A DNA stretch of 53,916 bases, from the NCBI RefSeq assembly GCF_003173335.1, contig NZ_QGMZ01000026.1:1-53916 (forward strand), written 5' to 3'. Positions 33,008-42,515 of this stretch are shown here, piece after piece. The translations under genes and the position numbers were made by a program. The stretch is from Methanospirillum stamsii. Its GTDB lineage: Archaea; Halobacteriota; Methanomicrobia; Methanomicrobiales; Methanospirillaceae. Every line of letters begins with the position of its first letter. Positions within the stretch are counted from its first letter, which is position 1. The notes beneath the pieces were generated by a model. It was not told where the DNA came from. It saw only the letters and a program-made list of their open reading frames with translations, and searched no databases.

Positions 33008-36000
33008 TTATTCCGGAATTATTATCCGGCTGTGACCATTGTTTCCTTTTTCAATAACTATCTGAGTAGGGATGCGTTCTTTTAAAGTTTTAACATGCGA
33101 AATAACTCCGATAAGTTTCCCTTCGTGCTTAAGTCCGGATAGTGTTGAAAGAGCAGTTTCAAGTGCCTCATCATCGAGGGTACCGAATCCTTCATCTAAA
33201 AAGAGTGAATCCACCCTGACATTTTTGCTTGCCATTCCTGAAAGACCAAGGGCAAGAGCAAGGCTGACGATGAACACCTCTCCTCCGGAGAGATTTTTTA
33301 CTGATCTTATTACCCCTCCCTGCCAGGTATCGATGACCTGCATGTCAAGAGGAATGCTTTTGTCCTGAATGAGGATGTATCGATCAGTCATCCGTTGTAA
33401 GTGTTGGTTCGCATGGCCGAGGAGGATGGAGAAGGTAAGTCCCTGGGCAAACACTCTGAATTTTTTCCCATCTGCTGATCCGATGAGTTCATGGAGCCGT
33501 GACCATTTATCCAGTTCATGTTGCTGTTTATCCCGCCCGGCAATCTTTTCACCAAGTTGCCTCATCATCTCATCATGCTGGGAGAGTTTTTCCTGGTTTT
33601 TACCAATTTCAGTGATACACTGGGTTTTTTGATCCTGGAATGAAACGAGTTCTCCCTGAAGTTCTAAAATTGGTTTTATTGTGAGGTTTTTCCGTAGTTC
33701 CTCTTCATACCTGATTTTGGCAGAACTTTGTCGTTCATTAATCCTGGTCTGTTCGGTTCTGATATCTTCCCATACCTTTTCCAGTTGTGAAATCTCTTCC
33801 GGTTTCATAAGAGAGGTTTTAAACTTCTGCTCATCTGCAAACCCTGCCGTTTGGATTTGCGTTAGAAATATCTTAAGAGATTTTTGAATATCGTCATCAG
33901 TTATGGCAATTCGCGTTTCAAGGTCTGAAAGAAGGCTCGTTAATGACTGTAACCGATTTGAGAGGTAAGTTTTGTCTTTCTGCCTGGCTTCGAGGTTCTC
34001 CCTTGCCTTTAATACTATTTCAGCCAGGCGTTTTTCTTCATTCTCTGTAAGTTTTTCTCCGAACTTTTGCTTTCTCTCATCTTTTATTGCAAGAAGTTTT
34101 CTCTCTTCCTCTCTGAGATGTTCAGTTTTTCTGGATATCTCATCTGCCTTTTCAGATATCTTCGCTAAAAGTCCGCTTATCTCTGCCTCTATCTCCCTGA
34201 GTTGCTCTTCACAGGTCCGAATCCGGTCTTCTTCCTCCCGGAATCTTTTCTGGCGGTTTCGGAGGGTGAGGAGCAATGCCGTGATATTGGTTTCCCTACT
34301 GATTGAACAGCCAAGACCTGTCAGTATCGGTATTAATTCATCGAAACAGGTGGTAACTCTCTTATCAGCTGTTATGATTCTATTTCGATACTGCTCGATT
34401 TTGTTATTGCCTGATTCGATCTCAAACTCCTTCTCCCTGCATTCCTTCTGACAGGTATTCAGGTGTTCACGACATTTTGTTATAAGAGGTGCTGCTTTCC
34501 TGATTTTTTCCTCACATTGTTCTGCATTGTGGAGTGTTGTATCCAGGTTCGTGAGTTCTGAAGTGGTCCCATCAATGCAGGAGGTAAGGGAGAAACAATC
34601 AGTTTCAGTGTTCAAACCCAGGGTATCTGTCCCTTCGTTCCATGCTCTGTGTTGTTCGTTAAGTATTTTTTCACATTCGGTGATGTCTTCAAGACAACGT
34701 TTTAATTCACCATCTTTTTCTGCTATTTTGGTTGTGAGAGTCGTTAGTTGCCGGTTAAGATCCTTAATCTTGTTTTCTTCTTCTACAAAATCGCTTATGA
34801 TCTCGTCTGGATCTAGTTCCTGCCCGATTACAAACGGATGGTGGAGGGAGCCACAGAGAGGACAGGGCTTCCCATCTATAAGCTGATTTCTCTCTATTGT
34901 CAGGTCTCTTACCTTTGCAGCAAGGAATGCCGCTTTTTGTTTTATTTCTAGGGTTTCTTCCCGATGGTTAAGATCTGATTTAATGTGGTCTTTTTCATCC
35001 CCTGATATCTGCAGGAAATGAATCAGGTCATCCCGTTTCTGTTCAAGGGCCTCCTGTTTGGTAGATACCTCTTTTATCCCTGCCTGAATCTCACTCAGCC
35101 GGTTCAGTCTTTCTAGGCGAATCTTTGTCTCATCACGGCTCTTTCTCAGGTCTTTTAGGGATGTTCCCAAAAGGAGTTTTTCCAGTTCTATCTCAAGGTT
35201 GTTTTGCTCTGCTTCCTGTTTTTTTAATTCCTGTTGCTGTTGTTCTTTTTTCTTTTGAAGGTCTGTCAGTTCTTGCTTTGCTTTCAGAATCTGGGTTTTC
35301 TGCCCGATGCATTCTGTTTTATCTTTTTCGATTGCATCAAGGTGTTCTCTGATTTGAGACGTCTTCTCTTCAATCCCTGAATATTGATCTCTTATAGTTG
35401 CGTCCGTGGCATGTTGACTGATAAAGTGGGTTGCGATTTTTTTGGAGTCTAGTATCTCCTGCTGTCTCTTTTCTGCCTGCTTCAAATTGTTATTATAACC
35501 GGTCAGGAGGTTTTGCAGCTCGTCTAACTCATTGTTATCCTTTTTAATTCCTGCTTCCTTATCGCTGATTTCCTTATCGAGGGCACGAATTGTCTGGATG
35601 AGTCTGATTCCTTCCTCTCTTTCCCGCTCTGCCTGCTCCATGCCGGTTTGAGCAGAACAGACTGCGTTATCTAAATCCGGAAGAGATGACAGCAGAGTAT
35701 CTTTCGCTTGGACTGTTTCCTGCTGTTTTTCTGTATCCTTTTGCAGAGTATCCCGTTTTAGTTCCAATGGTGCATATAATCCCAGGAAAGATGCAGCCTT
35801 CTGTGCTGTTAAGAATGCCAACCGGGATGGCTCAAATGCAACCTGTTTCTCTGTTAGATGGTTCGCATCTGTTTCCAGATCCTGGATCTCTCGCCTGAGT
35901 TTTTCCACCGTTTCAATCCATCGGATAGCGTCTGTTGTTCTGGTGATTTCGCCGTCTGTTTCGGCGACCGTTTTCTGGATATTCTCTATCTGCTGATTTA

Positions 36001-36661
36001 TGTTCTCCTTTTCTTCAGGGGAGAGGACAGAAATGAGATCAAGTTCCTGATTCAACTGATCGAGTTTTTCCCGTTCCTTTGTATATCGCTCATGGGTTTT
36101 TTTCGACAAATCTGAATAGATGGCTGTACCGGTTATCTGCTCAAGGATTGGTGCCCGCTCATCAGCACCTGCCTGAAGAAATGCGGCAAACCCTCCCTGG
36201 GCGAGAAGAATGGACTGTGTAAACTGGTAATAATCCATGCCGGTTACTTCTTCGACCATCTCCTGGACCTGGTTTATTTTTGTAGCCAGAATCTCTCCGC
36301 TATCAGCCCTGCATATCTCGTGCTGTGGTGATTGCAGTTCTCCTTCTGGTTTGTTTCTTGCTCTTCGCTGGTTCCAGTTACAGATAAATCTCCCTTTTTG
36401 TGATTCAAAAACAACTTCAGCAGAGCATTCACCGGTATGTCTGCTCATGATTTGATTACTTGTCTTGGTGACTTTACCAAGTCGGGGGGTTCTGCCATAG
36501 AGTGCAAGACAGATAGCATCAAGGACGGTAGTTTTCCCTGACCCGGTCGGACCAGTGATCACAAAAAAGCCTGAAGAGGTAAATACAGGATCAGTGAAAT
36601 CGATATCCCAGGTTCCGGCCAGGGAATTCAGGTTTGAAAATTTTAGTTTCAGGATCTTCAT
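33008..36661 (-). CDS. sbcC: SbcC-type DNA repair ATPase (Rad50 family, bacterial type)
   Basis: A 1217-residue SMC-like ATPase that works with SbcD on DNA ends and hairpins. Walker A is GPTGSGKT (37-44); a very long coiled coil follows; the zinc hook CPLCGSLHHPF is near residue 600; the signature SGGEVFIVSLALALGLS and Walker B DSLFLDEGFGTLD are at the C-terminus. The N-terminus (KILKLKFSNLNSLAG) and length match bacterial SbcC rather than archaeal Rad50 (about 850-900 residues). It starts five bases after sbcD. Confidence 0.93.
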   Translation of the reverse strand: MKILKLKFSNLNSLAGTWDIDFTDPVFTSSGFFVITGPTGSGKTTVLDAICLALYGRTPRLGKVTKTSNQIMSRHTGECSAEVVFESQKGRFICNWNQRRARNKPEGELQSPQHEICRADSGEILATKINQVQEMVEEVTGMDYYQFTQSILLAQGGFAAFLQAGADERAPILEQITGTAIYSDLSKKTHERYTKEREKLDQLNQELDLISVLSPEEKENINQQIENIQKTVAETDGEITRTTDAIRWIETVEKLRREIQDLETDANHLTEKQVAFEPSRLAFLTAQKAASFLGLYAPLELKRDTLQKDTEKQQETVQAKDTLLSSLPDLDNAVCSAQTGMEQAEREREEGIRLIQTIRALDKEISDKEAGIKKDNNELDELQNLLTGYNNNLKQAEKRQQEILDSKKIATHFISQHATDATIRDQYSGIEEKTSQIREHLDAIEKDKTECIGQKTQILKAKQELTDLQKKKEQQQQELKKQEAEQNNLEIELEKLLLGTSLKDLRKSRDETKIRLERLNRLSEIQAGIKEVSTKQEALEQKRDDLIHFLQISGDEKDHIKSDLNHREETLEIKQKAAFLAAKVRDLTIERNQLIDGKPCPLCGSLHHPFVIGQELDPDEIISDFVEEENKIKDLNRQLTTLTTKIAEKDGELKRCLEDITECEKILNEQHRAWNEGTDTLGLNTETDCFSLTSCIDGTTSELTNLDTTLHNAEQCEEKIRKAAPLITKCREHLNTCQKECREKEFEIESGNNKIEQYRNRIITADKRVTTCFDELIPILTGLGCSISRETNITALLLTLRNRQKRFREEEDRIRTCEEQLREIEAEISGLLAKISEKADEISRKTEHLREEERKLLAIKDERKQKFGEKLTENEEKRLAEIVLKARENLEARQKDKTYLSNRLQSLTSLLSDLETRIAITDDDIQKSLKIFLTQIQTAGFADEQKFKTSLMKPEEISQLEKVWEDIRTEQTRINERQSSAKIRYEEELRKNLTIKPILELQGELVSFQDQKTQCITEIGKNQEKLSQHDEMMRQLGEKIAGRDKQQHELDKWSRLHELIGSADGKKFRVFAQGLTFSILLGHANQHLQRMTDRYILIQDKSIPLDMQVIDTWQGGVIRSVKNLSGGEVFIVSLALALGLSGMASKNVRVDSLFLDEGFGTLDDEALETALSTLSGLKHEGKLIGVISHVKTLKERIPTQIVIEKGNNGHSRIIIPE

Positions 36662-36666
36662 CGATT

Positions 36667-37899
36667 CTACTCCAAGTTCGTGTCCTTTTCCAGCAGTTCG
36701 GTATATATCTCCCGGAATGATTCAAGGAGCTCCTGACGGTCAGTTTCAGTAATCTCTACTGAATCCATTCGCCGGATAAATACCTCTTCAGGAGTGAGCT
36801 GGTCAAGCGATTCATCCTCCCCATGTTTTTGCACGGATTGGTTTAACAGACGAATATTTTTAATCCTGAAAACTTCTACCGGTGATCCGGTGGTAATACT
36901 TCGTATCCTCTCCTGTGCGTCAGGGATAATTCCCGGATCATCTAAAAGAACCTCGACGAAAATCGAATCCGATTCAAGTTTTAATCTGGTTAATTCTGAT
37001 GCAATGTGATCAAACGGTCCGGAAATTTGCAGATATTGCTGAAAGACTGGAACCCTAACATCCTGTACTGATACTGGTCCATCCCCTTTTGTCTCTATTA
37101 ATAGAATTGATTTCGTTTTTCCTGCCTCTCCAAATCCCATAATAAGGGGGGCTCCGGAGTATCTCATGTGATTATTTCCGCAGACTTTTTGTGGGAGATG
37201 CAGATGGCCAAGAGCCAGATAATCAATACAGGGAGGAAATGCATCTGCACCGACACATGCAAGGTTTCCAAGATATAAATCACGGCTCCCGTCGTCATCT
37301 CTTGTGATTCCTCCTGCTGCAAAAAGGTGACCGGTAGCAATTATCGGAATATCGCACCCAATTTCTTTTCTCTTATCTTCTGCACATCTGCCGATTTCAT
37401 GATATCGTGATTTTATTCCGGAGATCATATTTGCAATTTTTTCATTGCAGCTCTCACCTGCAAGAACCGTTCGAACGTCCCGGTCCCGGAGGTAGGGAAC
37501 CGGGCATATAATTATTGATGGTCGATTATCCTCATCTGATATGACCAGAACCATATCTTTTGGATCTTCTGTTACATGACCGATGACATTTATATTCAAA
37601 TATTTGCATAATTCACGGGGAGCAGAGATGAGAGAAGGAGAGTCGTGATTTCCAGCGGTAATAATGATATGTCTGCAGCAGGATCCTGCGGCTTGCGCCA
37701 GAAAATGGTAATATTGTTCCAACGATCGGTTCGGTGGTGTTGTTGAATCAAAAACATCTCCGGCAACAATGAGTATGTCGACATGTTCACTTTTTATCAC
37801 CGCTAGTAGCCAGGAGAGGAAGGTTTCATGTTCTTCATATCGTTTCCTACCACAGATCTGACTTCCAAGATGCCAGTCTGAGGTATGGAGGATCTTCAT
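36667..37899 (-). CDS. sbcD: SbcD-type nuclease (Mre11 family)
   Basis: A 410-residue metallophosphatase-type nuclease partner of SbcC. Metal-binding motifs are in order: TSDWHLG at the N-terminus, AGDVFD, AGNHD, ATGHLF, and LALGHLHLPQ. After about residue 270 comes the cap and SbcC-binding region. The gene order sbcD-sbcC and close spacing show an operon, with a 146-base gap to the divergent lipoprotein gene. Confidence 0.93.
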   Translation of the reverse strand: MKILHTSDWHLGSQICGRKRYEEHETFLSWLLAVIKSEHVDILIVAGDVFDSTTPPNRSLEQYYHFLAQAAGSCCRHIIITAGNHDSPSLISAPRELCKYLNINVIGHVTEDPKDMVLVISDEDNRPSIIICPVPYLRDRDVRTVLAGESCNEKIANMISGIKSRYHEIGRCAEDKRKEIGCDIPIIATGHLFAAGGITRDDDGSRDLYLGNLACVGADAFPPCIDYLALGHLHLPQKVCGNNHMRYSGAPLIMGFGEAGKTKSILLIETKGDGPVSVQDVRVPVFQQYLQISGPFDHIASELTRLKLESDSIFVEVLLDDPGIIPDAQERIRSITTGSPVEVFRIKNIRLLNQSVQKHGEDESLDQLTPEEVFIRRMDSVEITETDRQELLESFREIYTELLEKDTNLE

Positions 37900-38045
37900 G
37901 GTTTCTCCATGAGAAAAAAAATATTGAAGGTTTTTTGGGTATTCATCTTTCTAAAAGGTTGGAGAAGAGAAAATATGAATTATTTGTTACGTTCATATTT
38001 TTTGTCACCGACAGACTTTTGAGATTGTTGATTGGTATGGTATAT

Positions 38046-38543
38046 ATGAACAAGCTGTTGACAGGCATTTTCATTATCCTGGTTGGAGCAGCATCTTTAT
38101 CCGGATGTATCGGAACAGATACTATTGAAGGCAAAAAACAGGACGTTATAATCCCTCTCCCGACCAATCCAGAACCTATGGAGAGTAATGAATCAGATAT
38201 CTCCTATTCTTATGAAGAGGAAATAACAATGCTTCAGGACAAGACAAACAGAACTATTCCGGAAGAATTAAAAATCGGACAACCAACCCAGATATCTTTA
38301 AAAGAAAACCCTACAACCGGTTACAGTTGGAATGTCACTGTAACTGATGGGCTTGTAATCATAGATGATACATTTGTCGGTCCGGATAATAAGCGGCTTG
38401 TCGGAGCAGGCGGTACACACATCTGGACTCTTAAGGCAACAGGTGTTGGAAACCAGTCTTTTTCAGGGGTATATCGACGGTCATGGGAACCCGCGGATGA
38501 TTCTGATACAAGATATGTAAAGGAATTCATTGTCCTTCAATAA
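38046..38543 (+). CDS. chagasin-like cysteine protease inhibitor lipoprotein
   Basis: A 165-residue protein with a lipobox LSGC at C21 and a C-terminal chagasin/ICP (MEROPS I42) domain. The three inhibitory loops are visible: ENPTTGYSW, VGAGGTHIWTLK and YRRSWEP. Such domains block papain-type proteases; in an archaeon the target may be its own or foreign proteases at the cell surface. The ATG at 38046 puts the signal peptide at the N-terminus; the open frame to 37935 begins with TTG and lacks support. A T7 run follows at 38551-38557. Confidence 0.85.
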   Translation: MNKLLTGIFIILVGAASLSGCIGTDTIEGKKQDVIIPLPTNPEPMESNESDISYSYEEEITMLQDKTNRTIPEELKIGQPTQISLKENPTTGYSWNVTVTDGLVIIDDTFVGPDNKRLVGAGGTHIWTLKATGVGNQSFSGVYRRSWEPADDSDTRYVKEFIVLQ

Positions 38544-38761
38544 TCGGATATTTTTTTCTACATTGCATAAGACTCTCTATGAAAAATCTCCAAGGATTCC
38601 CCCGACAACTTTCTTTGAAAAATATTCTGTATAATAATGGTTTCTAGGGATTCTGAAACTCCCTTTATAATAAAAGAGATCATGAGATCAATTTCGTTTA
38701 TATCGGAAAAAATTCTGAATTTCTATTTTTGGTTATATTATCTCTTTTTCTAATCATTTGT

Positions 38762-39277
38762 TCACACCTGCAAAGTCTGCTGTCCGTACTGGTAAATATT
38801 CATATTGTCATTGACAAACAGGGGTTTTTGAGAAAAAGCGTATTTGCTATTGGTTTTTATCCATTGCACCGGACCAATAAATGGGGAAAGTGTCCTGAAT
38901 ATATAATTTGCTTTTACTCCAAGTACAACAACCGCTCCTCTTTTTTTTGAGTATTCTTTACATTTCAATCCGAATTCGAGGATTCGTTCAGGTTCATCCC
39001 CGAACCATTCATCACAGCATTCAATGAGAAGAAGATCTCCTTTCTTGTTAGTAATATGGGAGATGAGCATTTCATAATCGGTGATTCTGATATCCTTAAT
39101 ACCGGATTCTTGTGAATGGCTAAACAGTCTGCTCCCTTCATTTAGGTAAAGATGGACAACCGACCGGTATGAACTAACCGCCTCAGGTAGTGCGGCACGA
39201 ATGATATCCCTTGGGGCAATATATGCTGAAAATTCCCAGGGAGCGATGGTTGTAAGATAGGATGGTATCACCGGCAT
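38762..39277 (-). CDS. hypothetical protein
   Basis: A 171-residue protein I do not recognise. It has alternating beta and helical stretches: ISHITNKKGDLLLIECCDEWFG resembles a Walker B strand, and KKRGAVVVLGVKANYIF a later strand. This could be a remnant or relative of RecA-type (KaiC/GvpD-like) ATPases without a Walker A motif. No signal peptide or membrane helix. It stands alone, convergent with the chagasin-like gene. Confidence 0.6.
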   Translation of the reverse strand: MPVIPSYLTTIAPWEFSAYIAPRDIIRAALPEAVSSYRSVVHLYLNEGSRLFSHSQESGIKDIRITDYEMLISHITNKKGDLLLIECCDEWFGDEPERILEFGLKCKEYSKKRGAVVVLGVKANYIFRTLSPFIGPVQWIKTNSKYAFSQKPLFVNDNMNIYQYGQQTLQV

Positions 39278-39380
39278 ACCCTGATGGTCAGGGTCAGGAG
39301 TATATAAACTTCAGGTAAACAGGGTGAAAGTGAACTCATAAATTATTCGTCAATAGATCTAAAAAATAAAATAATAATCA

Positions 39381-39746
39381 TCAAAGATCTCCCATTGCAA
39401 GGGAGATACCTTTTTTGATGTTCTCAAGTCCTTCCTCATGCTGGCCTATCTTTCTCAGTGTCATTCCCCTGTTGTACCAGATTTCAGCATCGTAGGGATC
39501 ACACTCAAGAGCAGAATCATAACATCGGATAGCTTCAGTATGATTTCCCATGAGATCTAATACGTTTGCTTTGTGGTGTAATGCCCGTGCATTTGATGGA
39601 TCATTGGAAATAATATCATTGTACAGGTTCAGGGCGAGCTGATAGTCTCCGGCCATTTTACAGTTTTGTGCATCACGGAGAGCACATTCAACATTTGGAT
39701 TCATTTTTGTGAATTTATGTTCACTTGTTATTACTTCAGTAACCAT
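39381..39746 (-). CDS. tetratricopeptide repeat protein
   Basis: 121 residues with about three TPR units (residues 20-54, 55-88, 89-117): GDYQLALNLYNDIISNDPSNARALH, GNHTEAIRCYDSALECDPYDAE, GQHEEGLENIKKGI. Small TPR proteins act as protein-binding scaffolds; the partner is unknown. The ATG at 39746 is chosen because GGGAGGG (39754-39760) lies about seven bases ahead; other starts at 39752 and 39812 are in frame. Confidence 0.8.
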   Translation of the reverse strand: MVTEVITSEHKFTKMNPNVECALRDAQNCKMAGDYQLALNLYNDIISNDPSNARALHHKANVLDLMGNHTEAIRCYDSALECDPYDAEIWYNRGMTLRKIGQHEEGLENIKKGISLAMGDL

Positions 39747-40066
39747 TGTCATTCCCTCCCTTACATTCTGGTATTTTATACCAGTGGCCCAGATATTCAA
39801 TTTTAAAGACATCTGGCATCCGAATCTACAGACACTAAAAATTTCTGATGATTCCCGTCATCATTTCTAGTGTATGAGTAACAGGTGTCCTGTTTATTCC
39901 GGGCTGAATGACCATTCAACGGATGAAATATTAACAATTTGCCAACCAGCATCGCAAATCAGACCTGCATACCAGTAATGCTGCCAGTAATGCAATACAG
40001 GAATGCCATGCAATAGCATGTCTTTGACTTTGATTCAGATAATAACTTATATTGCTAAATCCTGCA
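39747..40066. promoter_or_regulatory. divergent intergenic region with repeats ahead of the receiver gene
   Basis: About 320 bases. It holds an inverted repeat GATGA-TTCCCG-TCATC (39847-39862), two direct copies of CCAGTAATG twelve bases apart (39972 and 39984), and CATGC-AATA-GCATG (40007-40020). A TATA-like CTTATATT at 40046-40053 lies close to the receiver start, so that message is probably leaderless or nearly so. The repeats just before the TATA box are possible activator sites. Confidence 0.4.
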
Positions 40067-40531
40067 ATGAATATCATATTCTATATGCCTGATGAACCTC
40101 TCCGGGTACTACACATTGATGATGAGGAGCTATGGAGATCCACCGTTTGTGATTATCTTCCGACATTTGGGAATTATCAGATAGTATCTGTTGAATCTGG
40201 TGAAAAAGCCCTTGCACTTCTTCGCACTACATGTTTTGATGTTGTTATTTCAGATTATCAGATGCCGGAGATGAACGGTCTTGAAATTCTGTTACACATC
40301 CGGCTATCAGGTAATATGATACCATTCATACTCTTCACCGGATTAAAACATGAAAGACTTGCCCAGGAAGCTAAGGATACCGGGGCTGATTTCTATGTCC
40401 TGAAAACCGGGGATCCATCTCTGGTTTTTTCAGATCTCAACCGGAAAATCATCCAGACTGTTGAAAAATACCGGACTATTCAGGCTCTTGCTACGCACAG
40501 GATGCATGAGACAAAATTTTCCATCCTCTGA
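40067..40531 (+). CDS. lone response-regulator receiver protein
   Basis: A single receiver domain with the acidic pair D18-D19, the phosphoacceptor D63 in VVISDYQMPEMNG, the conserved T in FTG and the lysine in LKTGD. After the domain come about 30 residues (IIQTVEKYRTIQAL) that look like the linker joining receivers to PAS/histidine-kinase parts in methanogen sensor proteins, then a stop. It may be a cut-down sensor or a free-standing receiver. No kinase gene is adjacent. ATG at 40067 or 40085. Confidence 0.85.
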   Translation: MNIIFYMPDEPLRVLHIDDEELWRSTVCDYLPTFGNYQIVSVESGEKALALLRTTCFDVVISDYQMPEMNGLEILLHIRLSGNMIPFILFTGLKHERLAQEAKDTGADFYVLKTGDPSLVFSDLNRKIIQTVEKYRTIQALATHRMHETKFSIL

Positions 40532-40575
40532 TTGTTCCTGAAAAACCACCAGTATTATATAACAGGGTTATTTGT

Positions 40576-41817
40576 ATGCTTTACAGAGTTGTTCCAAAAA
40601 CGCAGGAAAAACTTCCTATTCTGGGATTTGGGTGTATGCGGTTTTTGGAAAAAAATGGTGCGATAGATGAAGAGTTGTCTTTGCCCCTTCTCCGGTATGC
40701 GATTGATAATGGAGTGACATACCTTGATACAGCCTGGATGTACCATCATGGGCAGTCAGAATCTTTTGTCGGGAGGGTCCTTGCCAATGGGTATCGGGAA
40801 AAAGTCCAACTAGCTACCAAGCTCCCTCACTGGCTGGTCCGGACCAGGGGGGATATGGATGTTTTTTTACAAGCACAACTAACCCGGCTTCAGACTGATC
40901 ATATCGATTACTACCTTATTCATTCTGTGGGGAAAGAAAGCTGGCAACGGATGAAAAATCTTGGTGTTCTGGATTTTCTTGATAATGCTAAAAGAGACGG
41001 AAGAATTATTCATACCGGTTTTTCATTCCATGAAGATACCCGGACTTTTAAAAAAATTGTTGATGACTATTCGTGGGATGTATGTCAGATTCAGTATAAC
41101 ATTCTAGATGAGTTCAGCCAGGCAGGAAGGGAAGGATTGCTTTATGCGGCAAAACAGGGACTTGCCGTTATTATTATGGAACCTCTCCGGGGAGGAAAAC
41201 TGGCCAACAGACCTCCTGATGAAATCGCCCGAATCTGGGCCAGTTCAAAAGTTAACCGGACACCTGCTGAGTGGGCTCTCCGCTGGTTGTGGAACCAGCC
41301 CGAAGTTACCATGGTTCTGTCCGGGATGAATGATATTGCACAGGTTGATGAAAACTGCAAAACTGCTGAAACCGCATATCCAAAATCCCTGAACCCGGAA
41401 GAGTCAGCTACTATTGCAGATGTCGCCAAGACATGGCGTTCACTCATGAAAGTCCCCTGTACCGGCTGCCAGTACTGTATGCCCTGTCCATTCGGAGTAA
41501 ATATTCCATCATGTTTTGAGATGTACAATAATGTACACATGTTTGGAGATGGATGGCGAACAAATGCTGTATATGCCATCAGGCTTGGAGGAGTAATGAG
41601 TGGAGTATCAGTAGCATCTGCCTGTGCAGAGTGTGGTTCATGTTTATCTTCATGTCCACAAGGTATTGATATTCCTAACCGGCTAAAAGACGTCTCTTCA
41701 CGTTTTGAAGGACCTTTTTTTCATATCCTCGTGATGGGAGCAAAATTTGCCCTGCCTTTTATTCGATGGTATGAACTGTTCAAAAACAGGAAGTTATTTA
41801 GGATATTACATAGGTAG
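40576..41817 (+). CDS. aldo/keto reductase with C-terminal [4Fe-4S] ferredoxin domain
   Basis: A 413-residue predicted oxidoreductase. The barrel part has YLDTAWMYHHGQSE (catalytic Asp and Tyr), KLPHW (Lys) and YLIHSV (His). The C-terminal part has two cysteine sets, CTGCQYCMPCP and CAECGSCLSSCP, as in ferredoxin-linked members of this family common in anaerobes. The substrate is unknown; the clusters suggest it exchanges electrons with ferredoxin instead of, or besides, NAD(P)H. Confidence 0.9.
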   Translation: MLYRVVPKTQEKLPILGFGCMRFLEKNGAIDEELSLPLLRYAIDNGVTYLDTAWMYHHGQSESFVGRVLANGYREKVQLATKLPHWLVRTRGDMDVFLQAQLTRLQTDHIDYYLIHSVGKESWQRMKNLGVLDFLDNAKRDGRIIHTGFSFHEDTRTFKKIVDDYSWDVCQIQYNILDEFSQAGREGLLYAAKQGLAVIIMEPLRGGKLANRPPDEIARIWASSKVNRTPAEWALRWLWNQPEVTMVLSGMNDIAQVDENCKTAETAYPKSLNPEESATIADVAKTWRSLMKVPCTGCQYCMPCPFGVNIPSCFEMYNNVHMFGDGWRTNAVYAIRLGGVMSGVSVASACAECGSCLSSCPQGIDIPNRLKDVSSRFEGPFFHILVMGAKFALPFIRWYELFKNRKLFRILHR

Positions 41818-41888
41818 GTACTTCTGGTAAGATAAACTCTGATCAGGAATCACCAGATACCTGTTATCCAGAGTGGCAACGATTATAA

Positions 41889-41900
41889 CAATATATAAAT
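41889..41900 (+). promoter_or_regulatory. TATA box ahead of cheW
   Basis: An AT-rich CAATATATAAAT, matching an archaeal TATA element, lies about 80 bases ahead of the CheW start, predicting a leader of roughly 55 bases that carries the ribosome binding site GAGGTGG. Confidence 0.5.
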
Positions 41901-41980
41901 AATCCCAACAGGTAAGGGATCTACTTGGTACATTATTCCTGGAGATCAATGACCGGGTTTGTGGATATGAGGTGGTGCAT

Positions 41981-42505
41981 ATGGTTTTAGCGGCTACACA
42001 ACAGGCAGGGGTTACAACAAATGAGCATGGTAATGAAGAAGTTCAGGTTGTTGAATTTATTATCGGAGACGATAAATTTGCAGTAAATCTCTTTGATGTA
42101 AAGGAGATTGTTGAAGCATCAAAAATTACTCCGCTTCCCCATGCACCTGCGTATATCCGGGGAATAATCGACCTCAGAGGAGAGATAACGACCATTGTTG
42201 ATCTCCGGCAGTTACTCAGAATCACTAAAGGAAAAGCTGCAGATAATGAAGACCTACGGTTCATTGTTCTGGATGAGTCTGTTACTGATGGAAAGACCGG
42301 GGTTGTCGTAGATGAGGTCACCTCGGTTCTGACGGTAAATGTTGCAGATATTGATCAACATTCGCATGGTGCCGGAGAAGATTCACACATCCTGGGTGTC
42401 ATTAAAAAGGATGTAGGAGAAAAAGGTGAAAATAAAAAGGAGCTTGTTATCTGGATTGATATGAGCGGACTTATCAGGGAAGCTGGCGGGGTTTCCCAAA
42501 TCTGA
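41981..42505 (+). CDS. cheW: CheW-like chemotaxis coupling protein
   Basis: A 174-residue CheW that links receptors to CheA. Family features are EFIIGDDKFAVNLFDVKEIVE, ITPLPHAPAYIRGIIDLRG and the late VDEVTSVLTV. The ATG at 41981 follows GAGGTGG; a GTG at 41972 would add three residues. No CheA or receptor is nearby, unless the open frame at the right edge is a receptor. It stands convergent with the flavoprotein gene, ten bases apart. Confidence 0.9.
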   Translation: MVLAATQQAGVTTNEHGNEEVQVVEFIIGDDKFAVNLFDVKEIVEASKITPLPHAPAYIRGIIDLRGEITTIVDLRQLLRITKGKAADNEDLRFIVLDESVTDGKTGVVVDEVTSVLTVNVADIDQHSHGAGEDSHILGVIKKDVGEKGENKKELVIWIDMSGLIREAGGVSQI

Positions 42506-42515
42506 ATATCTCTCT

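Noticed and set aside
33072-36752. Many serine/phenylalanine-rich plus-strand frames opposite sbcC.
   Set aside because: Complement of a Glu/Lys/Gln-rich coiled-coil gene produces such frames; none has a start signal or domain.
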